From positions 1,137,001 through 1,201,000 of the forward strand of contig JALPQD010000241.1 of the NCBI GenBank assembly GCA_023101885.1: 64,000 nucleotides of DNA. The letters are read 5' to 3'. This document shows positions 24,369 to 35,110 of the stretch, one piece after another. The notes beneath the pieces are model-generated. The model did no database searches, had not been told where the DNA came from, and saw nothing but the letters and a program-made list of their open reading frames with translations. Source of the stretch: Typhlomys cinereus (lineage: Eukaryota > Chordata > Mammalia > Rodentia > Platacanthomyidae). The position numbers and the translations under genes were made by a program. Positions within the stretch are counted from its first letter, which is position 1, and each line of letters starts with the position of its first letter.

Positions 24369-25520
24369 AGTGTTCACCAAAATGGCCATACCATTTTACA
24401 TTTCCACCAATGGTATGGGAGAATATCTACTTCAACACAGCCCCCTTTAACTCTTGCTATTTACAGTCTTATATGGAAACCTTCCAGTGATATGACAACA
24501 GCCATCATATGGTTTTAATTTGCCTAGTGAATATGAATACTGATATTTTTATACTGTCTATAGAACATTGTCTTTGGTAAAACATTCAATCATTTTCTTT
24601 GATTCAATAAAAATATGATTGTCTTTTTATTACTGATTTTCAAAAATGCATCTCATATTCTTAATACAAATTCTCTACATATGAATGCCTTGGACTTAAT
24701 GGAGACATACACCAAATTAAGGGATTGGAAGCTTATTAATTTAAGTAGTTGATTTTCTTAACAATGTCATATAAAGAGCAAAATATTTTTAAATTTTGTA
24801 AATTCTAATTTACTTACCTTTTCTTTTAAAGTTTGAGCATTGGGAGTTCTATATAAAATAGTTTTGGCTAACAATGAACATGAAATGAACATGAAAATAT
24901 AAAGGCTTTCTAGTAATGTGCATGTCTTCAGTTTTATAGCTTAGGTTCAAACTTGAGTGTATGTCCTATTTTACGTTAAATTTTGTATATGGTGTGTTGT
25001 AGGGGTCTAATTAATTTTTCCCACATGGTAACCAATTATTTCATTATTTTTATTGGTCATACTCTCATTGCTCTGAACTCTGAGTGTCTTTGTCAAATAC
25101 CTGTTGTAAACAAATGTATGAGTATATTTTTGTTCTGCCCATTCTGATCTGTCGAATGCCTTTTCTACATTGGTCTTTATGGCTCACAGGATTGGATATA
25201 TATGGAATGTGATTCTGAAAGCAAAATGACCAAAATTTAGGTAAATATTAAATGCATAGTGAATCTGAGCTGTTTGTATAAGTGCCCGTGTTCAGCACAC
25301 ATCTTCACTGTAGCCTTGGTTTTCACTGTGCATACTATCGCACTATCCAGTGTCAATGAGCACCACAGGTCATCTTTGAGATGACCGTATGCTACGAATT
25401 ATACTATTATTACTGTATACACGTTTTCTCTTCTTACATGAGCATTGTGGTTTGATTCTGAAACAATAACTACCTACAGTCAATCCTCAGTACATGTCAA
25501 ATTATGCTGTCCTTGGATTA

Positions 25521-25645
25521 TATAAATTTCGAATTGACTTTATAGGAAAAAAGAAAAAAAAGTACCATTTCTGAAACTGTGAAGTTTCCAATCCATTAAT
25601 TTGGTTTATCTCTCCATGTATTTGGTACTCATTCAGTTCCTATTG
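25521..25645 (+). repeat. 125-bp direct repeat, copy 1
   Basis: It begins 'tataaatttcgaattgactt' and ends near 'tggtactcattcagttccta'. It is nearly identical to 26331-26457, differing by a few substitutions and an indel in an A-run. Confidence 0.85.
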
Positions 25646-25858
25646 CAGTTAAATTGCATCATGTGAGCTTGTTTTGACTTGAAAAACTGTTGTTTGAGTG
25701 GCTGAGTTGAGTTTCATACGAAATGTGAAATTAATTTTGCCTTGGAATTAGAACAGAATTTTCACTATTTGTGAAATAGTCCTTAACATATTCTGCCATT
25801 TTGTACTAAGTGGTGGTTCTATGTACTAAAGTAGTATCAGTATGAAAATTATGAAATC

Positions 25859-26152
25859 GGGGGCTGGAAAGGTGGCTCAGGGGTTAAGCCTCTGTCTTGC
25901 AGGCAGAAGATCCTGAGTTTGGATCCTAGACCCCACGTATAGACATCGGGCGGAAGTGGGGGCAGCCTGCGTTTCTGGTCCTGGTAAGGTGGAAACTGTG
26001 AATCCCAGGTTAGAGTAAACAAGGAGAATGTGGAGGTGGTCCATGGTGATTACCGAATTTGCCCGTGGTTCTACACACACACATACACACACATGCACAC
26101 ATGCATACACGCACAATTGAATAAATAATAATATTTAAAAAATTAAAAAAAT
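25859..26152 (+). mobile_element. Young tRNA-derived SINE with perfect TSD
   Basis: It begins 'gggggctggaaaggtggctc', continues 'aggggttaagcctctgtctt' and 'gatcctgagtttggatccta', then a specific body ('gcctgcgtttctggtcctgg') and a CA-rich, AATAAATAATAAT tail. The flanks are identical 14-bp duplications aaaattatgaaatc (25845-25858 and 26153-26166). It is closely similar to the element at 50479-50756. Confidence 0.88.
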
Positions 26153-26330
26153 AAAATTATGAAATCCAAGTATCAGTCAATTCTAAAAAAAAACACTAAA
26201 GATGCTTTACCTTTTTCAATCTAAATACTGTGCAGATTTTTTTTATATAAAGACATGTCCATCCATCTCATTAGTTGTCAAATTTCCTTTCAAACTAACA
26301 AATCATAATATATATATACATATATACATA

Positions 26331-26457
26331 TATAAATTTCGAATTGACTTTATAGGAAAATAAGAAAAAAAAGTACCATTTCTGAAACTGTGAAATTTCC
26401 AATCCATTAATTTGGTTTATGTCTCCATGTATTTGGTACTCATTCAGTTTCTATTAT
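26331..26457 (+). repeat. 125-bp direct repeat, copy 2
   Basis: Near-identical partner of 25521-25645, preceded by a TA/TATACA-rich run (26309-26332). Confidence 0.85.
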
Positions 26458-27433
26458 TGTTCTGAAATTTTTATATATAAGTAATATACTATTCTTCATC
26501 AAATCTGTTAATTGTCTTATCGGATACTGTTATGAATGGATGATATTTCTTGATTTTATTTCTGGATTATTCATTAGTATTATAAATAATACAATTTTAT
26601 GGTGATCACAAATATTCCCCCATTAATAGCTTTCTTTTTAATTTAACTAGTTCATTTTTGTAGAGTCCTTAGAATTCTCTACATAAAAAATATTGCAACA
26701 CTATTGATGAGAGCAATATTGTATTTTCCAGACTGATTCTCTTTAACAGTTTGCTTGTCATATTGTGTTGACCATAAAATCTATCCTTGAACAGAAGTCA
26801 TGAGGGCAAACATTCTTGCCTTGTATCTAATTTTATATCAAAAACATTCATGCTTAAAACACTAAATATGATACTACTTACTACTTATCGGTCTTTTTAG
26901 CAGCCCAATTTCAGGTTGAAATTTTCCCCTTGTATTCTTAGTTATGAGAATTTATATTGAATGAATGTTTAATTATGCCGAATGCTTTTTCTACATATAT
27001 TGGTATGTGATGTAGCTTATCCTGCTTGCTTATCTACAAAGGAATATGAGAGCATTTGACTGCTAATATTAAACCAATTTTGCCTCCATGAGATAAAACC
27101 CCTTTCTGTCACAATGAAGAATGTTTTACATGGTGCCGGATTGATTTGTTAATATTTAGAAAAGAATTTTAGCATAGGTATTTGCAGAAGTCATGAGGCT
27201 GCAGCTATCTTTTCCTGGGGTGTGGCTTCCTGGCTTGGGCATTAGGATAATGCAAGCATCATAAAGTGGGTAACCGGGCATTTCTCCTCTATTTTCTGAA
27301 TATTTTTTTTCCTTTTACTGTGAATATTATCTAATTTTCAAGAGACTGACAGAATTTACCAGCAAAGTTATTTGGGTCTATATTTCTATTCATATGGGAA
27401 CAGTTTTTGTTCAGTAATTCAGTTTGTTTTCTT

Positions 27434-27742
27434 TTTATTTATTTTACTTTTAGTGTATTATTTTTGCATGTGTGTTTGTATATGTCTCTCTGTGTTTGTT
27501 TGTGCATATCAGAGAGCACTGTGTTTGCCTATGGAGACCCAAGAGTGATTTGGGAATCATCCGGGAATGCTTTTACCTCTTATTTGCTTTGCTCTGGAGT
27601 TTCTCAAGCTTTGCTTTCCAGGACCAGAAGTACAGACAGTGGCTGCCTTTTATGTCTGGAATTTTCTTACATGGGATCCGGGATCTGAGTTCAGGACCTT
27701 CTGCGAGGCAGAAGCTTAATCCCTGAGCCATCTTTCCAGTCC
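27434..27742 (-). mobile_element. tRNA-derived SINE, minus strand, with TSD
   Basis: The right edge carries the complement of the tRNA head ('cctgagccatctttccagtc'). The left edge is a T-rich tail followed by TG-rich sequence. The flanks are 15-bp duplications with one mismatch: tcagtttgttttctt at 27419-27433 and tcagtttattttctt at 27743-27757. It is inserted in the second old L1. Confidence 0.8.
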
Positions 27743-30700
27743 TCAGTTTATTTTCTTAAAATACATCTTACATTTTTCTGATTCTTTAGTAGTTTATGCC
27801 CTCTAAAGGATTTACCTATACATCAGCGTCTAGTTATGAGGAATACTCTTTCATGATGTCTGTGTTCTGAAGTGAATCTACTTCTTTCATTCTTGATTGT
27901 GGTCATTTGTGTCTTTGTTCTTTTCCTAGTCATCCTAGTTGAAGGGTCACATTTTCCTTGACCCCTAGCTAAGATTCATGGATTTTTTTCCCCTCTAAAT
28001 GGTTTCAATTTCACTAATCTTCATTTGGTCTTTTTGTACTTTTATTTTTTTTACCAAACAGAGGGTAATAATTCTCATTCATTACAGATGTGGAAGCTTA
28101 GATTAGTACTTCGAGATCTTTCTAACAAAGCATTAAAGCCTACAAATTCCACTTTCTATATGATTTAGCTGTGTGCCATATATTTTGATATATTTTGAAT
28201 GCTAGTCAAGGAATTCAATTCTAATTCTCTAATGTCCCTCAAGATATTTTTTTCTTTCACCCACAAGGTAATTTTGAAGAATTTGTTTATCTTCAAAATA
28301 TTCAGAGATACCACAGCTTCCTTACAAAGTTTGGTTTGTAATTCAATTCTGTTATGGTGGCTTATATTTTTTGTAGCATTTAAATTTTTTTAGGATGCAT
28401 TGAAATTGGCTTTGTAGTTACCATAGGCATATCCAGGACATTCCATGGTGTGCATTCAAAAGAATCTATACACTTTTCTTTCAGGGAGGAATCGGATAGT
28501 CTCTCTAATTACTAATTTTCTGTTTAGTCAGATTATCATTTATAGAGAAAAGGATGTTCAATTATCTAAATGCTACTTCCATATTTGAAGTATTACTTTT
28601 AATTCTGATTTTACTCCACATATTTTGGGACTGTATGCACACATTTGTACTTAACATGTCTTCCTGATGACTCTTTCTTTTGAGGATTAGGAATTACTCT
28701 TTTTATTTAGGCAACAGCTCTTCCTTTCAAACCTATTTTGATTTCTATCAATATAATCACCGAGTCCATATTATAGTTCTTGTTTTCAGGTTATAACTAT
28801 TCAGATCTGTTCATCTGCATAATTTTTGAGTAGGTCATAGAGCTTTCTGATCCATTTTTTTTTGAAGTCTGAGACCTGCTGACGATTCTTTCTACTTATT
28901 TTTCTCATGGTACTTTTCAGCACTAGAGTTTCTGTTTTTTATTCTTTTATCATTTCTAATTCTTTGTCAAACTTCCCTATGTGTTAACACATTGTCATCA
29001 TTAGCTTTATAATACACTTTTCTTTCATTATTTGAAGATATAAAACTATGATAATGAAATCACTACTTGGTAAATATAAAGTTTTGGAGTACACAAAGTC
29101 TAGCACTCATATTTGAGTGAGGATAGGGTATCCCTTATTCTTTAGAAAATTTACAAGTTTTGGTAGAAAACTGGACACCATGTATTTTATTTGGTTGGGA
29201 TGTCCTTAAATCCTTTTCTTGTATGCTTTTTAGAATTTCCCAGATTAATCTACAGAATCTCTTTCACTCCCTGTAAAATGTACATCAATGGTATTTTGTA
29301 AAATATTTTCACTATTTATGTAATGATTTTGACTTGTTGTTTGTGTCTCTTGAACAATGTGAGTAGCTAACTATTGGACATCAGTGTTCAAATATCTTGA
29401 GCCATGTAGTTCTTCCTGGTTTTGGTTTATATTCAGATTCAGAGTCATTCAGAGTTGTGACTAATTTTTCATTCACTGAGCACTTCAAAAGCTTCCTTTG
29501 AACAGATATATATTTTCCTATACTCTCAAGATATTTGGAGGTCATATTTTTTGCTTTTAACAATTGTGTCTTGTTACACAGAAAGTATTTGCAGAAATAT
29601 TCACTAAGCTATTTATACCAAAATAAGTAGGCCTAGTTTCAATAATGTTGGTTACTAAAATTGAATAGATGTAGAGTGACTATGAGCTGTAATAGGGCAC
29701 ATAATTGTCCCTTTGATGCTGATGCTAAAGTCAAGAAAGGCTCTGATAAAATTGTTCCATTTGAGATGTGAATATTCTCTCAGGCTCTTGACTCCTGACA
29801 GGTGAGATGATTATAACACATATCTTATATAAAAGGTCTCCCCTGGGTCTCCATTTTCTCAATGATAAAAAGAGTAAGCCTTCTCAAATCTGAAAAGGTC
29901 TGCCTGTGCAAAAACACAAAAATATTTTATAGGCAAGTCATCATAATCAAGATCATTATTAATATATAAAAAGTATCCATGATTGACGATTATGCACATT
30001 ATATAGTACCCACAAAGCAAGGTTGCTAGGGTCAAAAGTTAGCAAAGAGACAAACATTACTTACTTCCATATTTACACATACTGCATAATAGCAGATGAA
30101 TAAACTTTGAAAAACCCTTTTTATAATTTAATGACTTTTAAAAAAAACTCTGACTTTGTTATTTTACAGTGAAGAAATCTGAAGCTCAAGAGACTGACCC
30201 ACTCAAAATAAAAATAAATATCACTGACCAGATGGATTAATATTTTAAAAACATTGCTATTGAATATTGCTGTATTTGCTCTCATATGCAGAAATTGTAT
30301 CATAACAACATGTTACATCATTCCTTTTCCCTTACTTAACAATGAACTGGACTGTAAATATCTGTTGATTTATTAACTAATAGCATGAATATACACTAAA
30401 ACTAAAATGCAGAGGGAAAGAACCCATTCTGTAAATTTGCCATGGTACCAAGCCTCTTCCCCACTCTGTAAAGTCTTTACATAGGTTTCCTAGATTCTAT
30501 TTCCCCTTATCTCTGTCAGTGTAGCGAATTTTCCATTGTATAATAATTACCTTTTCTAGAAAAGGAGATATAAAAAACACATACTCTATAATTAGATAAT
30601 AATTTCAGATCACATATGCATTACATGTAAGCACTCTGTAATGAAGCTATAGTAAATATTTCATCCAAGTAACTTTTTGTTGGTTTACAATTCCATACTA

Positions 30701-31364
30701 TGTTCTGTCATGGAAAGAGAACAGAGAGACTGGTTGTACAGCAAGAACAAAGGGTAAAGCCTAATACATGTGTGCTTCTTTGCTTGTCTCTCATATTACC
30801 GGTTGCTCAGCTAGCTCTGTTCATGCCCAGGGAATGGTTTTATACACTATAAATGGATCTTCCAAATTCAATTATGCCAACAAGATAGTCTCTTACAAGC
30901 TTACCCAGGGACCTGTCTTTAACTGAATATTTCTAACATGTGTGCCAAGAGACACACCTCCTTAGTGTCAGATTACATTTGGAGGCTAAGTAACACAACA
31001 AGAGACCATTATACACAGGCTGGCATGAACTGTCTGGGTGAATGTTCAGATGTACTAGTTTTTTTGAGAAATATTAAGCAATCCCATTTCTCAAGGTATT
31101 TCACCATTGTTCTTGTTGAATATTAATGCTAAAAATGGTTTATTGAGAATAAATGCTTGATTTAGCAGTGAATGGCTTGGGATAACTGATAAACAGTAAT
31201 CTAATTCCAATGATCCTGGATAAACAAAAATGATGGAGAAAAACTCAGGGCAAATATTTTCAGGTGAAAGGATATTTTATGGACTTTTGTTTAGGGATTG
31301 GTTTTTGGGTTGGGGCGGTAATGGTTTATTTTGTTTCATGACATTTTACTTGGTTTTGTTTGTT

Positions 31365-31455
31365 TGTTTTTGTTTATGTAGAGTAGACTGGGTCTTACCA
31401 GGAAACCCAGGCTGGTTCTCGACTCTCATCTGCTGCTTCAGCCTTTTGAGTATGG
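31365..31455 (-). repeat. B1-like SINE fragment, minus strand
   Basis: After a GTTT-rich stretch, 'agactgggtcttaccaggaa', 'acccaggctggttctcgact' and 'ctgcttcagccttttgagta' match the complement of a B1 body. Confidence 0.65.
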
Positions 31456-31929
31456 GTTGATTAATGGATTTTTTAAAATACTACCACTTACTTTGAAATG
31501 AAACTATTTTGTATACAGTAAACTGGAATACTTGGAATAATAAGAGATTTGTAATAGTTAGATACTACCATAATTTTCATCCTTTCAAGCTAACTTTGGA
31601 ACATAGGCTAGGTTTGTTTCACATTTGGATAACTTTGCCTAGTTAGTATTTACCTGATGCTCAGAAAGCAGAAGTTTTATGTTGACCTAGAAAAGTCTTT
31701 CCCTTGTTTTCCATCTTTAGTTTCCAATTTGTCTCAACTTGAGGGAGGAGGGTAGTTCAAGTCTAAGCACTTGAACAACATAAAGTAGAATTAGGTTTGG
31801 TGAATTACTGTCTGCTTTTGATAGGATGTCCATGTAGAAGGATATGGATCGTCTAAGGCTTGGGATTTACTCATCTCTTCATGTTTGCTCAAGGTCCTTT
31901 AGTATTCCCCATCAGTCTCTGCTTCCCAT

Positions 31930-32100
31930 AACCTGTGTAAAAGATGCAATATTTTTACTGTCTTCCTTTCAAAGATGACACAATGATGGCTCAGAGAGGT
32001 ACTGTTAATGAGTCATTGTCACACAGTTAATAATTATAAAGCTAGACATTAAAATAAGGCCTCCTGTCTTCAATGCTCATTTCCTTTATACTATATCATG
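31930..32100 (-). repeat. MIR SINE remnant, minus strand
   Basis: 'gatggctcagagaggtactg', 'ttgtcacacagttaataatt' and 'aaggcctcctgtcttcaatg' follow the order of the MIR complement ('ggctcagagaggttaag', 'gtcacacagctagtaa'). Confidence 0.75.
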
Positions 32101-32363
32101 TCAGAGGGAAGACAGAGGAAAGTAACCAGGTAGTAAGTAAGCTATTATTCAACACAAACCTGGAAAGGTTATACAAACCTCTACCCTTCTAATAATGCTA
32201 TGGCTAAAATAATAAAAATTGTGTTTTGAATGAAAAAAGATGTGTGGAAACTGAAAGTAAAGGTCACCAATGGCATGCTTATGTAGAAAAAAGTATGGGT
32301 AGTATGCAGGTTTAATGGTATGCTTGTGGTTAGACCTTAATAGCATGCCTTGCAGTGACTTAC

Positions 32364-32495
32364 CCTGTAGCTGACATCCTCTACAAGAGCGGATCCACCC
32401 ACAGTACAGCCTGCCTGCCATAATGTCTCCTTCATGCTGCAACCGTAAAGGAACACATTCTTCTTTTGAGAGTGACCATGGAAATCACAGAAGAC
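32364..32495 (-). CDS. AGBL1: AGBL1 exon B: HGHS zinc-ligand exon of the carboxypeptidase domain
   Basis: This is a 132-bp coding exon (44 codons, phase 0 at both ends). It reads [20 protein letters not shown], then [20 protein letters not shown] and VSYR. The first His of HGHS aligns with carboxypeptidase A His196, the third zinc ligand. HGHSxKKNVFxYGCS is the signature of the cytosolic carboxypeptidases CCP1 and CCP4. The acceptor is ..tgttgtag and the donor is AGG|gtaagt, a near-consensus site. Upstream it joins exon A as GRGPV|VFCDFHG, and downstream exon C as [19 protein letters not shown] (rather than YCDYHGHSR) and the following LWQA point to AGBL1 over AGTPBP1. The exon is intact and shows no sign of decay. 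Confidence 0.94.
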
Positions 32496-34029
32496 CTACA
32501 ACAGACAACAAAGGAGAAGATAAATCCAGGTCAGGTTCACTGGTTTCTTGCACATTTGAAATGTCATCTTTCTCAGAAGGATGTTGTTTAGCAGGCAGAA
32601 ACTGGCCTGTAGGGATTATTGGTGACTTTGGCATGGTTGTGTTGATAAAACTGTCAGAAAAGAATACAGATTGCAGGACTCCTAGAAAGGAACCAAGCAT
32701 GAGGAAATATATATCATGAATAGACCTTTTGAGAAATTTCCTTTTGGGATGGGAGGGCTCAGCATCAGAGCTAGAAGAGAAAATGGAAAAAGCATTTAAA
32801 AATAGTAAAAGTTCTAAACAATTCAAATTAAGTAGGTAAGATCCATTTAAAAGAGAAGTTAATAAATCACTATGATTGTTCTCTGATGCAGCAATGGTTA
32901 CAATATAGTAAAGAATGACTGATAAAACTCAATGGCTTCTGAAACTCAGTTGTTTTTTGTTATTCATGCTACATACCATTGGTGACACTGCTGCATATTA
33001 CTTCATTCCAAAACTGAAGCTAATGGAGAAGCCCTAATTTGGTACAGCCATCTATATGGCACAAGCAAAAAAAAAAATACAAAATGATGATTCCCACCCC
33101 CAGCACAAATGCCTCTTATTGAGTCTGCTGGGTCAATCTCACATTCCACTGCTCAAAGCAAGTCACACGCTAAACTTCTTAGTGGGTTAAAGCAGATAAT
33201 GAGTTCTCACTGCAAATCACAATACCCAAGGCAGTGATAGGAAAATGCATGACTGTAGAAAGACAGACCTACAATTGAGAACAATAATATAATGTGAAAG
33301 ATGATCATAAGTTCTTCCCATCCCTGTATGTATAACCCTTGTAATACCTTCTGCTTCATTGCTAACAAGAGGAAGAATAGATTTTTTTCCACCTGTTGAA
33401 AACTGAACTTAGTCATATAAAATCTTCTGGTCACTAGGAATAACCAAGTTAAAGTGCATAAATCTGGGTTTATTGTCCTGACATTCAAGGGAAATTCAGC
33501 CACAGGGTTGGTTTCTTGAGCCCATTGACTCAACCAAATGTTTTTTGATCATTTATTACCCAACAAGAGCTAAATTATAGAATCATTTACCACTTTAGTC
33601 TAAATAGATATTCTGCCCCCAATTCTACATGTGAAATATGCAAATCTCTTCTCTAAGGAAGATACATCAAGCATCCTTTCCTATCACACTATCGGAATTC
33701 AGTCTAACAACCAATTAAGTCTTCTATATCCCACATGTTCCTGAAAAAAAAAAACTCTTCTGCTTACACGCATGCACTTGTCAAAAAAGGACCTGATATT
33801 ACCACTAAACACTTACATTTGAAAGAGATCAGTAAGATGCATACAGCAGCCACCTGTCCACAATATTTCTGAAGTTCTAATGGCCATTTTGTGATGCTTT
33901 CATGTGTGGGTTGGACCATTATTTTGACTCCACTTCTGCTCCCTATAAACTGGTAGATTTTTGTTGCTAATTTTTCTAAATAGCTCTTTATTGTGTCTCA
34001 ATAAACATTTAAATGTCCACTATCTTTTT

Positions 34030-34290
34030 TCTTTAAATGTAATTAGCATACAGAATATTAATTGCCATCATGGCATTTCCGTACAGAATTTGTTTTAATT
34101 AAGCCTGTTCTCCCCTCTCCTTTACACCCTTCCATTATTCCTCTTCACCACAGAGGACAGGGTACTGTGTTATGAATTGTGGCTACTTAGGGGCCAAGCA
34201 CATATCCTTTATCTGGCATGTCAGTTTTAGGAGTCCCCAAATCACTGCTGCTTCCAAAAGTCACAGTGATTTTGGACTAACACACTGGAA
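34030..34290 (-). repeat. Rodent L1 3' UTR fragment, minus strand
   Basis: 'aatgtaattagcatacagaa' and the C/T-rich 'ctgttctcccctctccttta' with 'attattcctcttcaccacag' resemble the complement of an old rodent L1 3' UTR. Confidence 0.45.
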
Positions 34291-34865
34291 AAGGCATTAG
34301 AAAATAAAATGCATGCTAATAAAAGAACTGTTTTCCTTAACTTTTTATCTAAATGTAAATGACTATCTCACGTAAGAGCAACTTGTAGCAACAAAGGGCA
34401 TTGCTACAACATGTATAAGATTAAACACATCAAGACAATACCACAAAAATATGGGAGAAACAGACTAGTAAGATGCTTTTGTAAGATTTTCTTATTACAC
34501 AAGAGACCATATCTGAATATGTATGTGTGAATCTGACTGATTAATTAAAGGTGGTTATGATAAATAATAGAACAAATATTAAACTATCTCAAGGATCATA
34601 AGAAAAAAATCAATTAAAGGGCAAATTTGACTGATAAAAGTATTTAGTAAATATAAAATAAACCATATTGAAAGCTGAAGAGCAGATGGAACAAACATAA
34701 AATACCTGGCTGGATGGTAGATTTACTTCCAAGCATATGAAGAACCTTAATGTAAAAATTCACTGAAAGATAATATCTGAATGGATAAATCAGTAAGTTT
34801 AAATATATTCCATTTAGAAAACACATCCCTCTTAAATATAAAACATACGTTAAAATTAATAATGT

Positions 34866-34998
34866 GGCTAGGTAGGGTGGACACAACTATAAACCCATCA
34901 CTGGGGAGGTGGAGGCAAGAAAATTAAGAGTTCAAGTTCATCCTTAACTGCATAGTAAGTTGTAGGCCAAAACCCTGTCTCAAAATAAAATAAAAGGG
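34866..34998 (+). mobile_element. B1-like SINE
   Basis: It has the full B1/7SL-derived layout: 'ggctaggtagggtggacaca', then 'ataaacccatcactggggag', 'gtggaggcaagaaaattaag', 'agttcaagttcatccttaac', 'aaaccctgtctcaaaataaa' and an A-rich tail. Confidence 0.85.
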
Positions 34999-35110
34999 CA
35001 TGTGATGGGAAAGGTAGAGGGACTGAGTTTGGGTGATGAGAGATGAAAATGGTATAAATTCATTGTATTCGTGCATGAAACCCTAAAATAACAAAATCAC
35101 TTAAAAAGTA
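34999..35110 (+). repeat. L1 3'-end fragment
   Basis: A G/A-rich stretch followed by 'ataaattcattgtattcgtg' and 'catgaaaccctaaaataaca', like the L1 tail at 24300-24368. The B1 at 34866-34998 abuts it. Confidence 0.45.

Larger units (their letters stand above)
22815..29230 (-). mobile_element. Second ancient LINE-1 copy, minus strand, interrupted by SINEs and an L1 tail
   Basis: Read on +, the complement of an old L1 3' UTR starts near 22815 ('tactgaagtattatatagtt'). It continues with 'ccattttacatttccaccaa' (24390), 'ttttgtatatggtgtgttgt' (24980), 'agttcatttttgtagagtcc' (26650), 'accagcaaagttatttgggt' (27358) and 'tgtccctcaagatatttttt' (28230). It fades out around 29.2 kb. All frames are broken. 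About 25160-26330 does not read clearly as L1. Confidence 0.7.
10463..32363 (-). other. AGBL1: AGBL1 intron between exons B and C (21.9 kb)
   Basis: Complete intron: donor AGG|gtaagt at 32363 and acceptor ..aaattttag at 10463, read on the minus strand. Much of it is two ancient L1 copies and their later insertions, listed separately. I see nothing nameable in 10888-12086, 12426-12879, 20531-21119, 21311-22039, 22346-22814 or 29231-31364 beyond AT-rich sequence. A faint MIR-like patch may lie near 30140-30220. Confidence 0.9.

Noticed and set aside
32485..32826. 113-codon open frame on minus running into AGBL1 exon B
   Set aside because: It overlaps exon B in a different frame and stops at once inside it. 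The real exon starts at the ..tgttgtag acceptor. The upstream part has no family resemblance.
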